64,000 nt of DNA. Source: Hahellaceae bacterium (GTDB taxonomy: Bacteria > Pseudomonadota > Gammaproteobacteria > Pseudomonadales > Oleiphilaceae). Below, one piece after another: positions 26,719 through 35,379 of the stretch (position 1 is the first letter of the stretch; each line of letters opens with the position of its first letter). The stretch covers positions 1 to 64,000 of the forward strand of contig JADGDV010000024.1 in the NCBI GenBank assembly GCA_016744695.1, read 5' to 3'. The position numbers were made by a program, and so were the translations under genes. The notes under the pieces were generated by a model. The model saw only the letters and a list, made by a program, of their open reading frames with translations. It was not told the origin of the DNA and did not search any database.

Positions 26719-27264
26719 ATGAAATTTCTTACCAAACCCATTGTAAAGTCAATATTGGCCTTTGGCATTGTGGCCGGTACTGTTGGCTGTGCATCTCAGG
26801 GGGGCAGCTTTGAAAATGCTGAATTCCGTGCAGATCGTGCGGCTGAGGTAACGGACCATGCCTCTTTTTCTGACTGTAACCAAACCGCCATCATGCTTTC
26901 TGGTCAAGCCACTCGGCCTGCTTTATACCATAACAGTGCCAAGCAGGCCTTAAGGTGTTTATCTGACGTGGCAGATAATGCTAGCTCAATAAGTCGCAGT
27001 GAACGTATGCAACTTCATGCCTTAGCTATTGTAAATTTTGCCAAGTCAGGCGAAATAAATAGTGCTCAAACTGAGCTGGCATTGTTTATGAATCAATACC
27101 CTTTTGATGATCTCTATCTTGCTAATGGCGCTTCATTTACCGACACCATGAGCCTTATGTTGGGTGAGGTTTCTCCTAGGCAAGCTGCCACGAGTTCTTT
27201 GTCTAATTCAACCCGTGAACTTAAAAGTGAGTTTCGTCGTCAACAATTCTGGACCGTTAATTAG
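26719..27264 (+). CDS. Lipoprotein, first gene of the ExbB-like operon
   Basis: 181 aa. Lipoprotein signal with lipobox VGCA at Cys24. The mature part is helical with two further cysteines (FSDCNQTA, ALRCLSDVAD) and helix-turn-helix repeats of TPR type (about 80-150). No family recognised. Followed 9 bases later by the 27274 gene; the set through 30390 is tightly spaced and reads as one operon. Confidence 0.75.
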   Translation: MKFLTKPIVKSILAFGIVAGTVGCASQGGSFENAEFRADRAAEVTDHASFSDCNQTAIMLSGQATRPALYHNSAKQALRCLSDVADNASSISRSERMQLHALAIVNFAKSGEINSAQTELALFMNQYPFDDLYLANGASFTDTMSLMLGEVSPRQAATSSLSNSTRELKSEFRRQQFWTVN

Positions 27265-27273
27265 GAGACCACC

Positions 27274-28164
27274 ATGTTTATTAATAAAAAATTATTTCAA
27301 GCCAGCATCTTAGCCATGAGTATAGGCACCGTACTGGTTACAGCACCGGCTTATGTTTCTGCCACTACAACCACAGACTGGCAACCTATTAGCAGCGAAC
27401 GCTTAATGAAGTTGCCAACGGCAGTTATGGGTAAAGCATTAGAGCATGATTTTAGAAGCTCAGGTTTGGCTTCAAAAATTAAAACATCTGACAACAGCTT
27501 AAGTGCAACCCAGCAAGATTTAGGCAAACTTAAACAAGACATTAGCGCAGCAGAAGGGGAGTGGAAAATTGAGCTACAACATCAGTTTTTAGAACAAAAA
27601 TCAGCGTACCTAGACCAAATGGAACAACAGCAAGGCTTTAAACGACAAGAGCTACAAACCCGCCTAAATGTTTATCAAGATTTGCTAACAGAGTTGCAAA
27701 AAAACAAACGTAGAGCATCAGACCCTGTGTCTGTAGAAGTGAGACAAAAGCAATTAGCCGCCCGTGACCGTATGGAAAGCATTGTAGACAGGGTAGACGA
27801 AGCCTTGTTTGACACCTCGTCTAACCAGCAAAGTGAATATGCCACTGAGTACAGCAACAACCTTAACAAAATGAAGCAGCTACAAACGGCTATTCGCCAA
27901 CATGAAGTACAGCGTTCTTTTATGGTTGAAGGTGAAGAGCTAACACGAGATGCCTACATAAAACAGTTAATGCAAAGTGCAGAGGCAGATATTGCCTTAC
28001 TAAACCAGGAAGACGAAATGCTGGGCTATATGGCCAGGCTCGTGGCACTGGATGCTCAGGCCCTGCAAATAGAATTAACCTATGGGGCGATGGATGATGA
28101 TACAGCCTACGCCAATACTGAAGCAGGTAAGCCTGCCAATATGGTCGATTTTTTTACTGAATAA
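27274..28164 (+). CDS. Periplasmic coiled-coil protein
   Basis: 296 aa. Signal peptide about 1-30 (AYVSA). Nearly all the rest is charged, Gln/Glu/Lys-rich coiled coil (about 65-260), including LSATQQDLGKLKQDISAAEG and QTAIRQHEVQRSF. No catalytic motif. Layout resembles periplasmic coiled-coil partners of proton-motive-force motors, such as YbgF/TolA-type helpers, but there is no direct match. Preceded by AGGAG. Confidence 0.72.
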   Translation: MFINKKLFQASILAMSIGTVLVTAPAYVSATTTTDWQPISSERLMKLPTAVMGKALEHDFRSSGLASKIKTSDNSLSATQQDLGKLKQDISAAEGEWKIELQHQFLEQKSAYLDQMEQQQGFKRQELQTRLNVYQDLLTELQKNKRRASDPVSVEVRQKQLAARDRMESIVDRVDEALFDTSSNQQSEYATEYSNNLNKMKQLQTAIRQHEVQRSFMVEGEELTRDAYIKQLMQSAEADIALLNQEDEMLGYMARLVALDAQALQIELTYGAMDDDTAYANTEAGKPANMVDFFTE

Positions 28165-28210
28165 GTACATTTAATTTACTGAATAAGTGCAGGCACATTA
28201 GGAGTACACT

Positions 28211-28636
28211 ATGAATATTAATAAAGGTTTGATTAAAAATAAGTTAGTGATGGGCTTAGTAGGCACAACACTCACAGTTACCGCTATGTTTGCTTCACAC
28301 GTGCAGGCAGACGAACTACAAACGCTGCGTAATTTAGAAAGAGAGCGAGCAATATTAATTGAAACAATGCTAGATGCTGATTTAAATTCTGAAAAACGTC
28401 AAGCTCAAATAGAACATAGCGTACGCCGCTTGGTAGATTTAGAACGCATGGTGTTAAGAGATAGCCGCTTAGAAGGTAATACCGATACCTTAGTACGCCG
28501 TGCGTTTAATAATTATGATTTAACCTTTCTAGCCCATGCCAGTATGGAAAGTAAGCAGTCAATTGTGGGTCATTGGTTTGATCAGGTGGGTTTATCTAAC
28601 AACGACATATTGTCTTCTAATATGAGGTCAAAATAA
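28211..28636 (+). CDS. Small periplasmic helical protein
   Basis: 141 aa. Signal peptide about 1-34 (HVQA). The mature part is helical and charged (LRNLERERAILIETML, VRRLVDLERMVLRD). Preceded by AGGAG and overlapping the next gene by one base (TAATG). Not recognised. Position points to a subunit working with the ExbB-like channel. Confidence 0.7.
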   Translation: MNINKGLIKNKLVMGLVGTTLTVTAMFASHVQADELQTLRNLERERAILIETMLDADLNSEKRQAQIEHSVRRLVDLERMVLRDSRLEGNTDTLVRRAFNNYDLTFLAHASMESKQSIVGHWFDQVGLSNNDILSSNMRSK

Positions 28637-29163
28637 TGTCTACCACAGCCGGTTTGTTATTACATAGTGTCCGGCCACTAAGATTAACCGCCATAGTATT
28701 GGGTTGTGTCATCATTTTACTGGCCCTTGCTACACGTATTTGGTCATTTAATATGGTCACCACGTTTGAGTGGTTAGAAAGTGCTTTTGGCCCCTTATTT
28801 TTAAGCATTTATGGTGGGTTAATGGTATTGGGCATTGTGGCTATTGTTAAAATAAGCACCTCTGCTCAGGCAAAAGTATGGTTTGAAGTAGGGTCACAAG
28901 CGGCATCAGGTATTGCCACCTTAGCCCTTACATTTACCTTACTGGGTATTAGCTTAGGGATAGAGTCATTATCACAAACTGAATTAAGCCCAGAAACCAT
29001 CGGTACGGTTATTCAGTCTTTAACAAAACATTTTTCAACCGCATTTTTGACCACAATTTTAGGTTTACCCTCTGCCAATTTAATTAGGTCAGTTTTGACA
29101 GTGCGCTGGGTAGCCATTGAGTCGAAAAAAAGCAGTGAATTAACAACAAATCGAGGCCAATAA
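28636..29163 (+). CDS. MotA/TolQ/ExbB-like proton-channel protein
   Basis: 175 aa with three membrane segments (about 20-38, 52-75, 94-118) and a C-terminal helix. The segment from GIATLALTFTLLGI to HFSTAFLTTILGLPSAN fits the MotA/TolQ/ExbB core, including the AFxTTxxGL motif that ends the third helix. The long cytoplasmic loop is much reduced. In the family these proteins form a proton-driven channel with a TolR/ExbD/MotB partner. No obvious ExbD is present, so the two following single-pass proteins are the candidate partners. Energises something in the envelope, by inference. Confidence 0.7.
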   Translation: MSTTAGLLLHSVRPLRLTAIVLGCVIILLALATRIWSFNMVTTFEWLESAFGPLFLSIYGGLMVLGIVAIVKISTSAQAKVWFEVGSQAASGIATLALTFTLLGISLGIESLSQTELSPETIGTVIQSLTKHFSTAFLTTILGLPSANLIRSVLTVRWVAIESKKSSELTTNRGQ

Positions 29164-29164
29164 A

Positions 29165-29614
29165 ATGAAAACACTCATATTCTCTTGTTTAGTCATCGGT
29201 GCAACGGGTTATTTAGCCTTTACGCAGTCGTCCACAGTAAGTTCGTGGGTTGATAGTGTGTTACCCAAAGCAGAAGCAATTGCTCAAGACATTCAAAACG
29301 CCGTTGTAGAAGGTACAGTAGATGAACAAAAAATAGATGACTCTACGTTTATGAACAACCCCTTGGTTACAGAGCTTAAGCAAACGGTAGAAAGCCTAAA
29401 GCAAGAAATTGAAACAATGAAAGACATTCAATCTGAAAAAAATCCACATATTGAAGAGCTGGTTAATTCAGCCCCCATTGTTAATACAGAGCAAGTAGAC
29501 AATACAGAACCAGAAACATTTCAAGAATCAGAAAATGTACTCATGTCTGCTCAAGACCGTGGAGAAGCGTTAATGGCTTTGGTTTATCGTATGGAATTAC
29601 GAGCAGCCCAATGA
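29165..29614 (+). CDS. Single-pass membrane protein with coiled coil
   Basis: 149 aa. N-terminal signal anchor (about 1-20), then an acidic periplasmic part with a coiled coil (about 65-98, LKQTVESLKQEIETMKDI) and a C-terminal helix. Starts 1 base after the ExbB-like stop and overlaps the next gene by 4 bases (ATGA). Could be the ExbD/TolR-position partner, though it lacks that fold's recognisable motif. Confidence 0.65.
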   Translation: MKTLIFSCLVIGATGYLAFTQSSTVSSWVDSVLPKAEAIAQDIQNAVVEGTVDEQKIDDSTFMNNPLVTELKQTVESLKQEIETMKDIQSEKNPHIEELVNSAPIVNTEQVDNTEPETFQESENVLMSAQDRGEALMALVYRMELRAAQ

Positions 29615-30390
29615 ACACGGGCAAAGCTTTAAACCGAGCAAAAACAATAACCATTGCCAGCCTTATGTTATGTGTTGGCTGGTTGGTGATGTCTTGGCTA
29701 GTGCCTGTAAACAATAAAACACCAAACGTCGTAACTAGCCCAAAGGCCGATATAAATAAATCTCAACCGGTGGTGCTTAGTGCGTTAAACATAATGGAGT
29801 TTGATTTCCCATCGCCTCCATCACCCCTTGCACCACAAAAAAAACCGCGAGATGTAGCAAAAAAAGAAACGAATGAAGTCGACTTAACAGGCTCAAATAA
29901 CCGTAAACTTGAAAGTATGGGAATGAGCCTTCTTGATGAAACGTCTAAGCGTAATACACCAGATATTGAGTTTTCATGGCCAAAAGAAAGCTCGGAGCAA
30001 CGCCGTATAGCTAATATATTACGACAATGTGTAGGGGTAAGGTTAGCAAAGGTAAACGCTGACGGCACATTCTCGGCAAGCGAACAATACACTAAAAATA
30101 TTAGCCCTTATGCACGCGCTATTATTGGCTACACCAGCCAAGAAGAGTCAGCGGTAATTAACCAATGGAGAGGTTTACCTGGGCAGGTTGTAAGGCTTTA
30201 CCCCCTTAAAGCAGATGCAGTGCTTTTAGGGAGCTTAATGTCACTACTTAACAAAGACCAAAATTTGCAAAAAGACGCTAAACAAATAAAAGGGCAGTAT
30301 GTTATTAACGGTAAGGTATTAAAAATAAATTCGATTACCATTAATGGTAATACACAAGAAGGTGAACTCGTTGTCAGTAAAGGGTGTTAG
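29611..30390 (+). CDS. Single-pass membrane protein with periplasmic domain
   Basis: 259 aa. Short cytoplasmic N-terminus, membrane segment about 13-31, then a Pro/Lys-rich stretch (about 60-85, FDFPSPPSPLAPQKKPR) like that of TonB-type spanners, and a C-terminal domain (about 125-258) with two cysteines (RQCVGVRL and the final KGC). TonB-like in layout only; no TonB sequence motif. Ends the operon before kinase 5. Confidence 0.65.
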   Translation: MNTGKALNRAKTITIASLMLCVGWLVMSWLVPVNNKTPNVVTSPKADINKSQPVVLSALNIMEFDFPSPPSPLAPQKKPRDVAKKETNEVDLTGSNNRKLESMGMSLLDETSKRNTPDIEFSWPKESSEQRRIANILRQCVGVRLAKVNADGTFSASEQYTKNISPYARAIIGYTSQEESAVINQWRGLPGQVVRLYPLKADAVLLGSLMSLLNKDQNLQKDAKQIKGQYVINGKVLKINSITINGNTQEGELVVSKGC

Positions 30391-30415
30391 TAGTCACCAT
30401 ACCCGTTCAAAAGCT

Positions 30416-30444
30416 CCAAAAACACCCCCAAACATGCTATAAAG
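30416..30444 (+). promoter_or_regulatory. Promoter-like motif upstream of kinase 5, separated by a MITE
   Basis: Nearly the same as the motif at 21104: aacacccccaaac then atgctataaag. Here the 133-bp MITE begins 8 bases after it, so the distance to the kinase ATG is about 190 instead of about 55 bases. Confidence 0.5.
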
Positions 30445-30451
30445 CTTAACT

Positions 30452-30584
30452 AGTACCCATACAGAAACGATCGTCATTCCCGCGAAGGCGGGAATCCATG
30501 ACTCGAAACTACGCTAAAACACTGGGTCCCCGCCTTCGCGAGGATGACAAGAGGGTTCAATTACAGTGCTTCAGGGTGAGTACT
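30452..30584. mobile_element. MITE-like element, copy 2
   Basis: 133 bp with ends agtacccat and gtgagtact, inverted relative to the copy at 8168-8300. It contains the facing ttcccgcgaaggcgggaa and ccccgccttcgcgagg blocks. Inserted between the promoter-like motif and the kinase 5 start, followed by actaactaat. Confidence 0.7.
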
Positions 30585-30633
30585 AACTAATAAAACACCC
30601 GTCGACTTCATTTAAAACATTAAGCAAAAAAAC

Positions 30634-33213
30634 ATGAATACCATCGGTAAATACAAAATAGTAAAAGAGCTAGGCTCAGGCGGTTTTGGTGCAGTGTACC
30701 TGTGCGAAGACCAACTAGGCCTGCAAGTTGCCATAAAAATCTTCCAGCCGAAAGACGATGTTATTGCCAGTGCGGCCACATCCGCTACCTCCGATGCCGG
30801 TAATGTGCTAAAGCAGCGCTTTAAAGAAGAAGCGAAAATACTGCATCAGCTCTCAGACAACACCTATATCGTCAACTTTATGCACTACGACGAGTTAGAA
30901 GACGGCACCCCATACTATGTAATGCCTTATTTAGACCGCTCGCTAGTGGAAGAAATAGGCAAAGATGCCTTCAGCGCAGGGGCGAGAGAAGACTTAGACC
31001 CCGAACACTACCCAAGAAAACTCCCCATTGCCCGCGCATTAGAAGTATTACAACAAACCACCCAAGCCTTAAGAGCCGTTCACCGTGCAGGTTTAGTTCA
31101 CCGTGATGTAAAACCTGCCAATATTCTTTTAGATAAAAGCGGTCAGGTGCAACTCTGTGATTTTGGTATTGCAAAACTTCCTGATACAGAGCATAGCCAA
31201 AGTGGCGTAGGTATGGGGAGCAGAAATTATATGTCCCCAGAACAACGTGAAAGCGCCAAACACGTAACAGCCTCTAGTGATATCTATAGTCTAGGGGTTA
31301 TAGCCTACAGAATAGTCACCGGCACTTTACCCGTAGGCCACTTTGACCTACCCATCGCCTTAAGCCCGAACATAGGCCAAGGTTTAAATGATTTAATATT
31401 GAAGTCGTTAAGCTTTGAAGCAAAAAAACGCCCGAAAGATGCGCAAGCGTTTCTTCAGGAACTGAAAAATGCGGGTTCAGGCGCGGATAGTGTTACCCCT
31501 GTTGAAGATGAAGGCACTGGCACCTGGGTTGAGGCTGGTAACGCGGGTTTAAAAGATGAACTTTTGCCCCTAAGAGATAAAATAGCTGAATTGCTCAAAG
31601 CGCATGGAGAAGTTCCACAGGCAGAAAAAACAAAACTGGCTATATTAGCTGAAATGGCCGACCTCAATGCAGAGCAACTTGATGCACTCATCGAAGAAAC
31701 CTACCAAAGCATAGCGAGCGAAGTTAAGCCAAAGCGCAAGTTCTTAGAAGTGCTAGACAATAAACTAGGCACAAGCGGTACATTAAATGACTCAGAGCAT
31801 GAAGCACTAACCTCAGCGGCCACATCGATAGGGTGGGATGAAGACACCTTAAATACACTAATCGAGCAGCGAAAACCAAAATCAAACAACGAGAAAAATA
31901 ATCAAGCTAAACAATCACCCAATAAAGCGAACAAACGTAAAACAACCAAGCCAAAGCCCAACAGCATAAAAAAACAAGAGCCGGAAACCAAAGAACCAAA
32001 ACCATTAGGCCTGATGATAGGCTTATTATCAGTGGCTGCATTAATTATTGGCGTGTGGTGGTACAACACGTTACAGGCAGAACAAACAGAAACAGCGCAA
32101 CAAAGTATCAGTGAAGAAAAGCAAATAACTACAGTAGAAAAGAACCGATTAAAAGAAGAAAGTGACCAGCAAGAAGCTAAAGCACAAGGAGATGCCGCAC
32201 TAGCACAACGTCAAGCCATCGAAGCAGCGGCTAAAAGAGAAGCAGAAGCAGAAAAACAGCGTAAGGAAGAGGCTTATGTTGCACTGGTTAAGTCAACGCA
32301 GAGTGAACTTAATAGAATAGGTTATGCGGTAGGGCGAGCAGACGGTGCATTAGGCAACAAAACCCGAAATGCTATAAAGCAATACCAAAAAGAAAACAAC
32401 TTAAGCGCCACAGGCGAGACCAATGAAAGCTTGCTTGCCCATTTAAAGCGAGCGACAAAGAAACCCGGACGAACAGCAGCAGACACCTTCAAAAACTGTT
32501 CAAACTGCCCACAAATGGTAGTCATACCCGCAGGTAGCTTCAAAATGGGTTCAACCAAGGAAGATGATGAGAAGCCAGTACATCGAGTGAGTATAGCCCA
32601 ACCGTTTGCGATGGGACAATATGAAGTCACATGGGACGAATACCAGCCCTGTATAGATGCCGGTGTATGCGAAAGTGAGGGTGATGAAGGTTTTGGCAAA
32701 GGCAATCGTCCAGTCATCAATGTGAGTTGGAATGATGCACAAACCTACGCAAAATGGTTAAGTAAAAAGACTGGAAAGCATTACCGTTTGCCGAGTGAAT
32801 CAGAGTGGGAATATGCAGCAAGGGCAGGCAGTATCACTCAGTATAGCTGGGGTAATAGTATTAGTTGTACAAAAGCCCAATATAATGGTGGAGAAAATAG
32901 TAATTGTTATTATAAAAAATCCGATGGGAGTTATCGAGGAACCGCTAGAGTCGGCTCTTTTAGCGCTAACGCCTTTGGTCTATATGATATGCATGGCAAC
33001 GTGTTTGAGTGGGTACAGGACTGTTATGAGGGTAACTATAACAAAGCCACAAGGGATGGGGGTGCCTATGAAGGTGGATCATGTGAACATCGTGTTCTGC
33101 GCGGCGGCTCCTGGGACAGTCATCCAGAGTACCTCCGCTCTGCCTATCGCAATTACAATGGCGCAGCTTCCCGCAGTTTCCTTATCGGCTTTCGTTTGGC
33201 TCAGGACCTCTGA
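30634..33213 (+). CDS. DGR target 5: membrane Ser/Thr kinase with variable FGE-sulfatase domain
   Basis: 859 aa. Kinase motifs GSGGFG, VAIK, HRDVKPAN, DFG, SPE complete; the kinase part is close to kinase 4. The helical linker resembles kinases 1 and 2 (AELLKAHGEVPQAEK, VLDNKLGTSGTL). Membrane segment near 459-478, coiled coil, one peptidoglycan-binding domain (NRIGYAVGRADGALG) and an FGE-sulfatase domain. Residues 820-857 are the variable repeat. The gene is therefore a mosaic of the kinase 4 and kinase 1 types. It follows the ExbB-like operon with its own promoter-like motif. Confidence 0.93.
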   Translation: MNTIGKYKIVKELGSGGFGAVYLCEDQLGLQVAIKIFQPKDDVIASAATSATSDAGNVLKQRFKEEAKILHQLSDNTYIVNFMHYDELEDGTPYYVMPYLDRSLVEEIGKDAFSAGAREDLDPEHYPRKLPIARALEVLQQTTQALRAVHRAGLVHRDVKPANILLDKSGQVQLCDFGIAKLPDTEHSQSGVGMGSRNYMSPEQRESAKHVTASSDIYSLGVIAYRIVTGTLPVGHFDLPIALSPNIGQGLNDLILKSLSFEAKKRPKDAQAFLQELKNAGSGADSVTPVEDEGTGTWVEAGNAGLKDELLPLRDKIAELLKAHGEVPQAEKTKLAILAEMADLNAEQLDALIEETYQSIASEVKPKRKFLEVLDNKLGTSGTLNDSEHEALTSAATSIGWDEDTLNTLIEQRKPKSNNEKNNQAKQSPNKANKRKTTKPKPNSIKKQEPETKEPKPLGLMIGLLSVAALIIGVWWYNTLQAEQTETAQQSISEEKQITTVEKNRLKEESDQQEAKAQGDAALAQRQAIEAAAKREAEAEKQRKEEAYVALVKSTQSELNRIGYAVGRADGALGNKTRNAIKQYQKENNLSATGETNESLLAHLKRATKKPGRTAADTFKNCSNCPQMVVIPAGSFKMGSTKEDDEKPVHRVSIAQPFAMGQYEVTWDEYQPCIDAGVCESEGDEGFGKGNRPVINVSWNDAQTYAKWLSKKTGKHYRLPSESEWEYAARAGSITQYSWGNSISCTKAQYNGGENSNCYYKKSDGSYRGTARVGSFSANAFGLYDMHGNVFEWVQDCYEGNYNKATRDGGAYEGGSCEHRVLRGGSWDSHPEYLRSAYRNYNGAASRSFLIGFRLAQDL
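33091..33204 (+). repeat. DGR variable repeat VR5
   Basis: Fifteen differences from the template at template-A positions, including double changes (aac to ttc, aat to ctt, aac to tcc, aaa to cat). One non-A difference (cgg to cgt near the 3' end). The most diversified of the four active-looking VRs. Confidence 0.95.
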
Positions 33214-33229
33214 CGCCTAAGCGTTAGAG
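33208..33229 (+). other. Post-VR hairpin 5
   Basis: ctctgacgc - ctaa - gcgttagag, same as hairpin 1: 9-bp stem with one G.T and 4-nt loop, containing the TGA stop. Confidence 0.75.
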
Positions 33230-33351
33230 CTAACCCTTTTTCCTTTTTCCTTTTCACTTTTACCCTTTGCATAAAACGCCTAAAGCGTTTTAGGGGGATC
33301 CAAGGGGGTCTCCCCCTTGGGAATTTCAGCGCGAAGCGCTATGATTTTTTT
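33230..33351 (+). repeat. Shared 3' module after kinase 5
   Basis: Same set of inverted repeats as after kinases 1, 4 and 6 (aaaacgc/gcgtttt; ccaaggggg/cccccttgg; agcgc-gaa-gcgct) ending in a T-run, so probably a terminator as well. Confidence 0.65.
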
Positions 33352-33426
33352 TGGCTTCTGTAGCCTTGATGCAGGCTCTACCTCCTTTCTGCAGCGTGGA
33401 AAAAACACTTTAGCTGTTGAGCTTAT

Positions 33427-33759
33427 TTAGTAAACTTCAATGCACCATATGCGGGGATCTAGCGCTGCATGTTTTATTTCATCTTTAGCTTTTAATAGTT
33501 TCTCTAATGTTACTTGTTTTCGTTGGTTGCCACTTTTAAGCCAAATAATTAATGGTGGCCCTCCATACAGTAAACTGTATTCATGGAAGTCTGCATCTTG
33601 AGTAACTATATTAAAGTTATGTTCTTGGGCGTATCTCCAAATAGTGTTATCAGGCGCGTCTGCCATACCAAGATAAGTAACGTGCGAGCTATTTGGGTAA
33701 GCTGCTAATAACTTTGCAATAAGCCGATGAGATATATTTTGGTCAAGTAATAGTTTCAT
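33427..33759 (-). CDS. DUF5615-type PIN-like toxin
   Basis: 110 aa. MKLLLDQNISHRL at the start and IVTQDADFHEY in the middle place the acidic residues of the Mut7-C/DUF5615 PIN-like fold. Such proteins are predicted RNases paired with DUF433 antitoxins. Its ATG overlaps the stop of the upstream DUF433 gene (ATGA). Transcribed against the surrounding kinase operons. Confidence 0.8.
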   Translation of the reverse strand: MKLLLDQNISHRLIAKLLAAYPNSSHVTYLGMADAPDNTIWRYAQEHNFNIVTQDADFHEYSLLYGGPPLIIWLKSGNQRKQVTLEKLLKAKDEIKHAALDPRIWCIEVY

Positions 33760-33980
33760 GCGGCAATGGTATGAAGGTGGTGTTCACGACTAGCAGCAAA
33801 GGCTAGGCATGCTAAAATTTGCTCGGTGTTAATTTCAGGGTAATCATCTGTGATTTCTTCAGGCGTCATAGGTAGGGCTAACCACTCTAATACGTCATAA
33901 ACAGTTATTCTTGTGTTCTTGATGCAGGGTTTTCCGCTGCGCTTCCCTGAAACTATTTCAATATGGTCTTGGTATCGCAT
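33756..33980 (-). CDS. DUF433 antitoxin-like protein
   Basis: 74 aa from the ATG at 33980 (MRYQDHIEIVSGKRSGKPCI); an ATG at 33998 would add six residues. DUF433 features: SGKPCIKNTRITVYDVLEWLA and MTPEEITDDYPEINTEQILACLAFA, a winged-helix-like DNA-binding domain. First gene of the pair, expected to bind DNA and the toxin. Confidence 0.8.
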   Translation of the reverse strand: MRYQDHIEIVSGKRSGKPCIKNTRITVYDVLEWLALPMTPEEITDDYPEINTEQILACLAFAASREHHLHTIAA

Positions 33981-34197
33981 AAAATTTTGTCCTTTCATGG
34001 TAGCGTTTTATAAGTAGCCTATCATGAAATTATGCTTTTTCCGAATAATTGCTTTGTACAAATAAGGCCAGAGTAAAAATTAGAATCAGCTGTTAAACCT
34101 TACATTGAGTTTTATTTTTTACTCTGACTTCTGCTTTTTAAATTCTGCGTCTAAACCTTTCATAGTTTTGAGTGATATCCATATTTAGGAGTTGCTC

Positions 34198-34596
34198 ATG
34201 AATCAACCTGAAGACAGCGCCATGACAGAAGTCGCTTTGGCGCTTGCGATGGCTTTTTTTGCTATTTTTATTTTAACGGCAGTCTCTATGGCTACGCCAT
34301 GTACGCAGGCAAGTGAAAAAGATATTCACAAGCTTGATTTACAATCAAGCCAGTCTGAAGAGCCGACGTTAAAACAAGAAAATAGTTTCATTGTTTATCA
34401 TCAAGGTCAGTATTACGACCAGAACTTATCCCTTATCGACCTAAATACTCTCAATACCGAGGCTCAATATGTGCTGGGTGTGGCGCCCGATTTGGCAATA
34501 GGACAAATGCTTTCGCTTAAACATCAAAAAAAGTTGCCTAATCTTTCTATAACCTTGTTAAACGAACAATGGCAACAAAGACTGGAGTCACTCTGA
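34198..34596 (+). CDS. Small membrane-anchored protein
   Basis: 132 aa from the ATG at 34198, six bases after AGGAG; a TTG at 34192 abuts the ribosome site. Membrane segment about 12-32, then a hydrophilic part (about 40-132, including YVLGVAPDLAIGQMLSLKHQKKLP). Not recognised. Its stop overlaps the transglycosylase ATG (TGATG). A decayed copy of its C-terminal coding region lies at 42487-42599. Confidence 0.68.
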   Translation: MNQPEDSAMTEVALALAMAFFAIFILTAVSMATPCTQASEKDIHKLDLQSSQSEEPTLKQENSFIVYHQGQYYDQNLSLIDLNTLNTEAQYVLGVAPDLAIGQMLSLKHQKKLPNLSITLLNEQWQQRLESL

Positions 34597-35378
34597 TGAA
34601 TAAGTTTACGTTAAGCGGAATGGTAAGTTTGGTACTGTTTTTAATGTTACCAGCACTGCATGCACAGGCTAGCTGGTCTCGCCAAGAGGTGATGACCTTA
34701 GTGGTTGAAGAAGCCCAGCGTCAAGGCTTTTCACCTGCATTAGCTCTAGCGGTTGCAAAGGTTGAGTCAGATTTTAACCCCTTAGCTGAGTCTCATGTTG
34801 GGGCTCGTGGGGTTATGCAAATTATGCCAAAAACGGCTGAGGAAGATCTTGATATAAGCGCCGCACGGCTTTATAACCCGCGTATAAATATTCGTGGTGG
34901 GGTTAGATTTTTAAAACAATTAATGCGTAGTTATGGGGGCCGGACTGATATTGCCTTATCTCACTATAATGGTGGTTCAAGAGTGCGACAGGCAGATGGT
35001 TCTCTTAGGGTATTGTCATATACTAAAGCATATGTAGACAAGGTAATGAGTAATGCCCGAACGTTTAGGTTTCACCCTATTGTTATTGCCTCAGGTAATG
35101 CAAAGAGCTATAGCTTAAACAATAACGCGCTTGCTCTTGATGATTTCTCTTACGGTAACCCTCTCACCAAACCTATTATTAGGCCGCTTGCTAACTATAG
35201 AGGGCGCAACGATGATGTTGCTAAAGTAAGTTCATATAAAAGGCAAAACCTGGTAGAGAAGTTAAAAACACTGGTTCATTACAATCAACAACGTACTTTA
35301 GCGCCTAAATCAAAACGACCTACTGCAAATAATCGTTCTTATCGTAAAGCGCTTGTTGCACAATGGGAAAGTTTCTAG
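34596..35378 (+). CDS. Lytic transglycosylase (SLT domain)
   Basis: 260 aa from the ATG at 34596. Signal peptide about 1-24 (HAQA). SLT domain about 30-150: AKVESDFNPLAESHVGARG with the catalytic Glu, GVMQIMPKTA, IRGGVRFLKQLM and LSHYNGGSRV. Cleaves peptidoglycan glycan strands with anhydromuramic acid formation, in the periplasm. The C-terminal 100 residues are basic and unassigned. First enzyme of an operon that runs to 39268, so the system includes a wall-cutting activity. Confidence 0.9.
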   Translation: MNKFTLSGMVSLVLFLMLPALHAQASWSRQEVMTLVVEEAQRQGFSPALALAVAKVESDFNPLAESHVGARGVMQIMPKTAEEDLDISAARLYNPRINIRGGVRFLKQLMRSYGGRTDIALSHYNGGSRVRQADGSLRVLSYTKAYVDKVMSNARTFRFHPIVIASGNAKSYSLNNNALALDDFSYGNPLTKPIIRPLANYRGRNDDVAKVSSYKRQNLVEKLKTLVHYNQQRTLAPKSKRPTANNRSYRKALVAQWESF

Positions 35379-35379
35379 A

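Noticed and set aside
33999-34197. Gene in the gap before the 34198 gene
   Set aside because: About 200 AT-rich bases without an open frame or clear motif beyond the AGGAG of the next gene.
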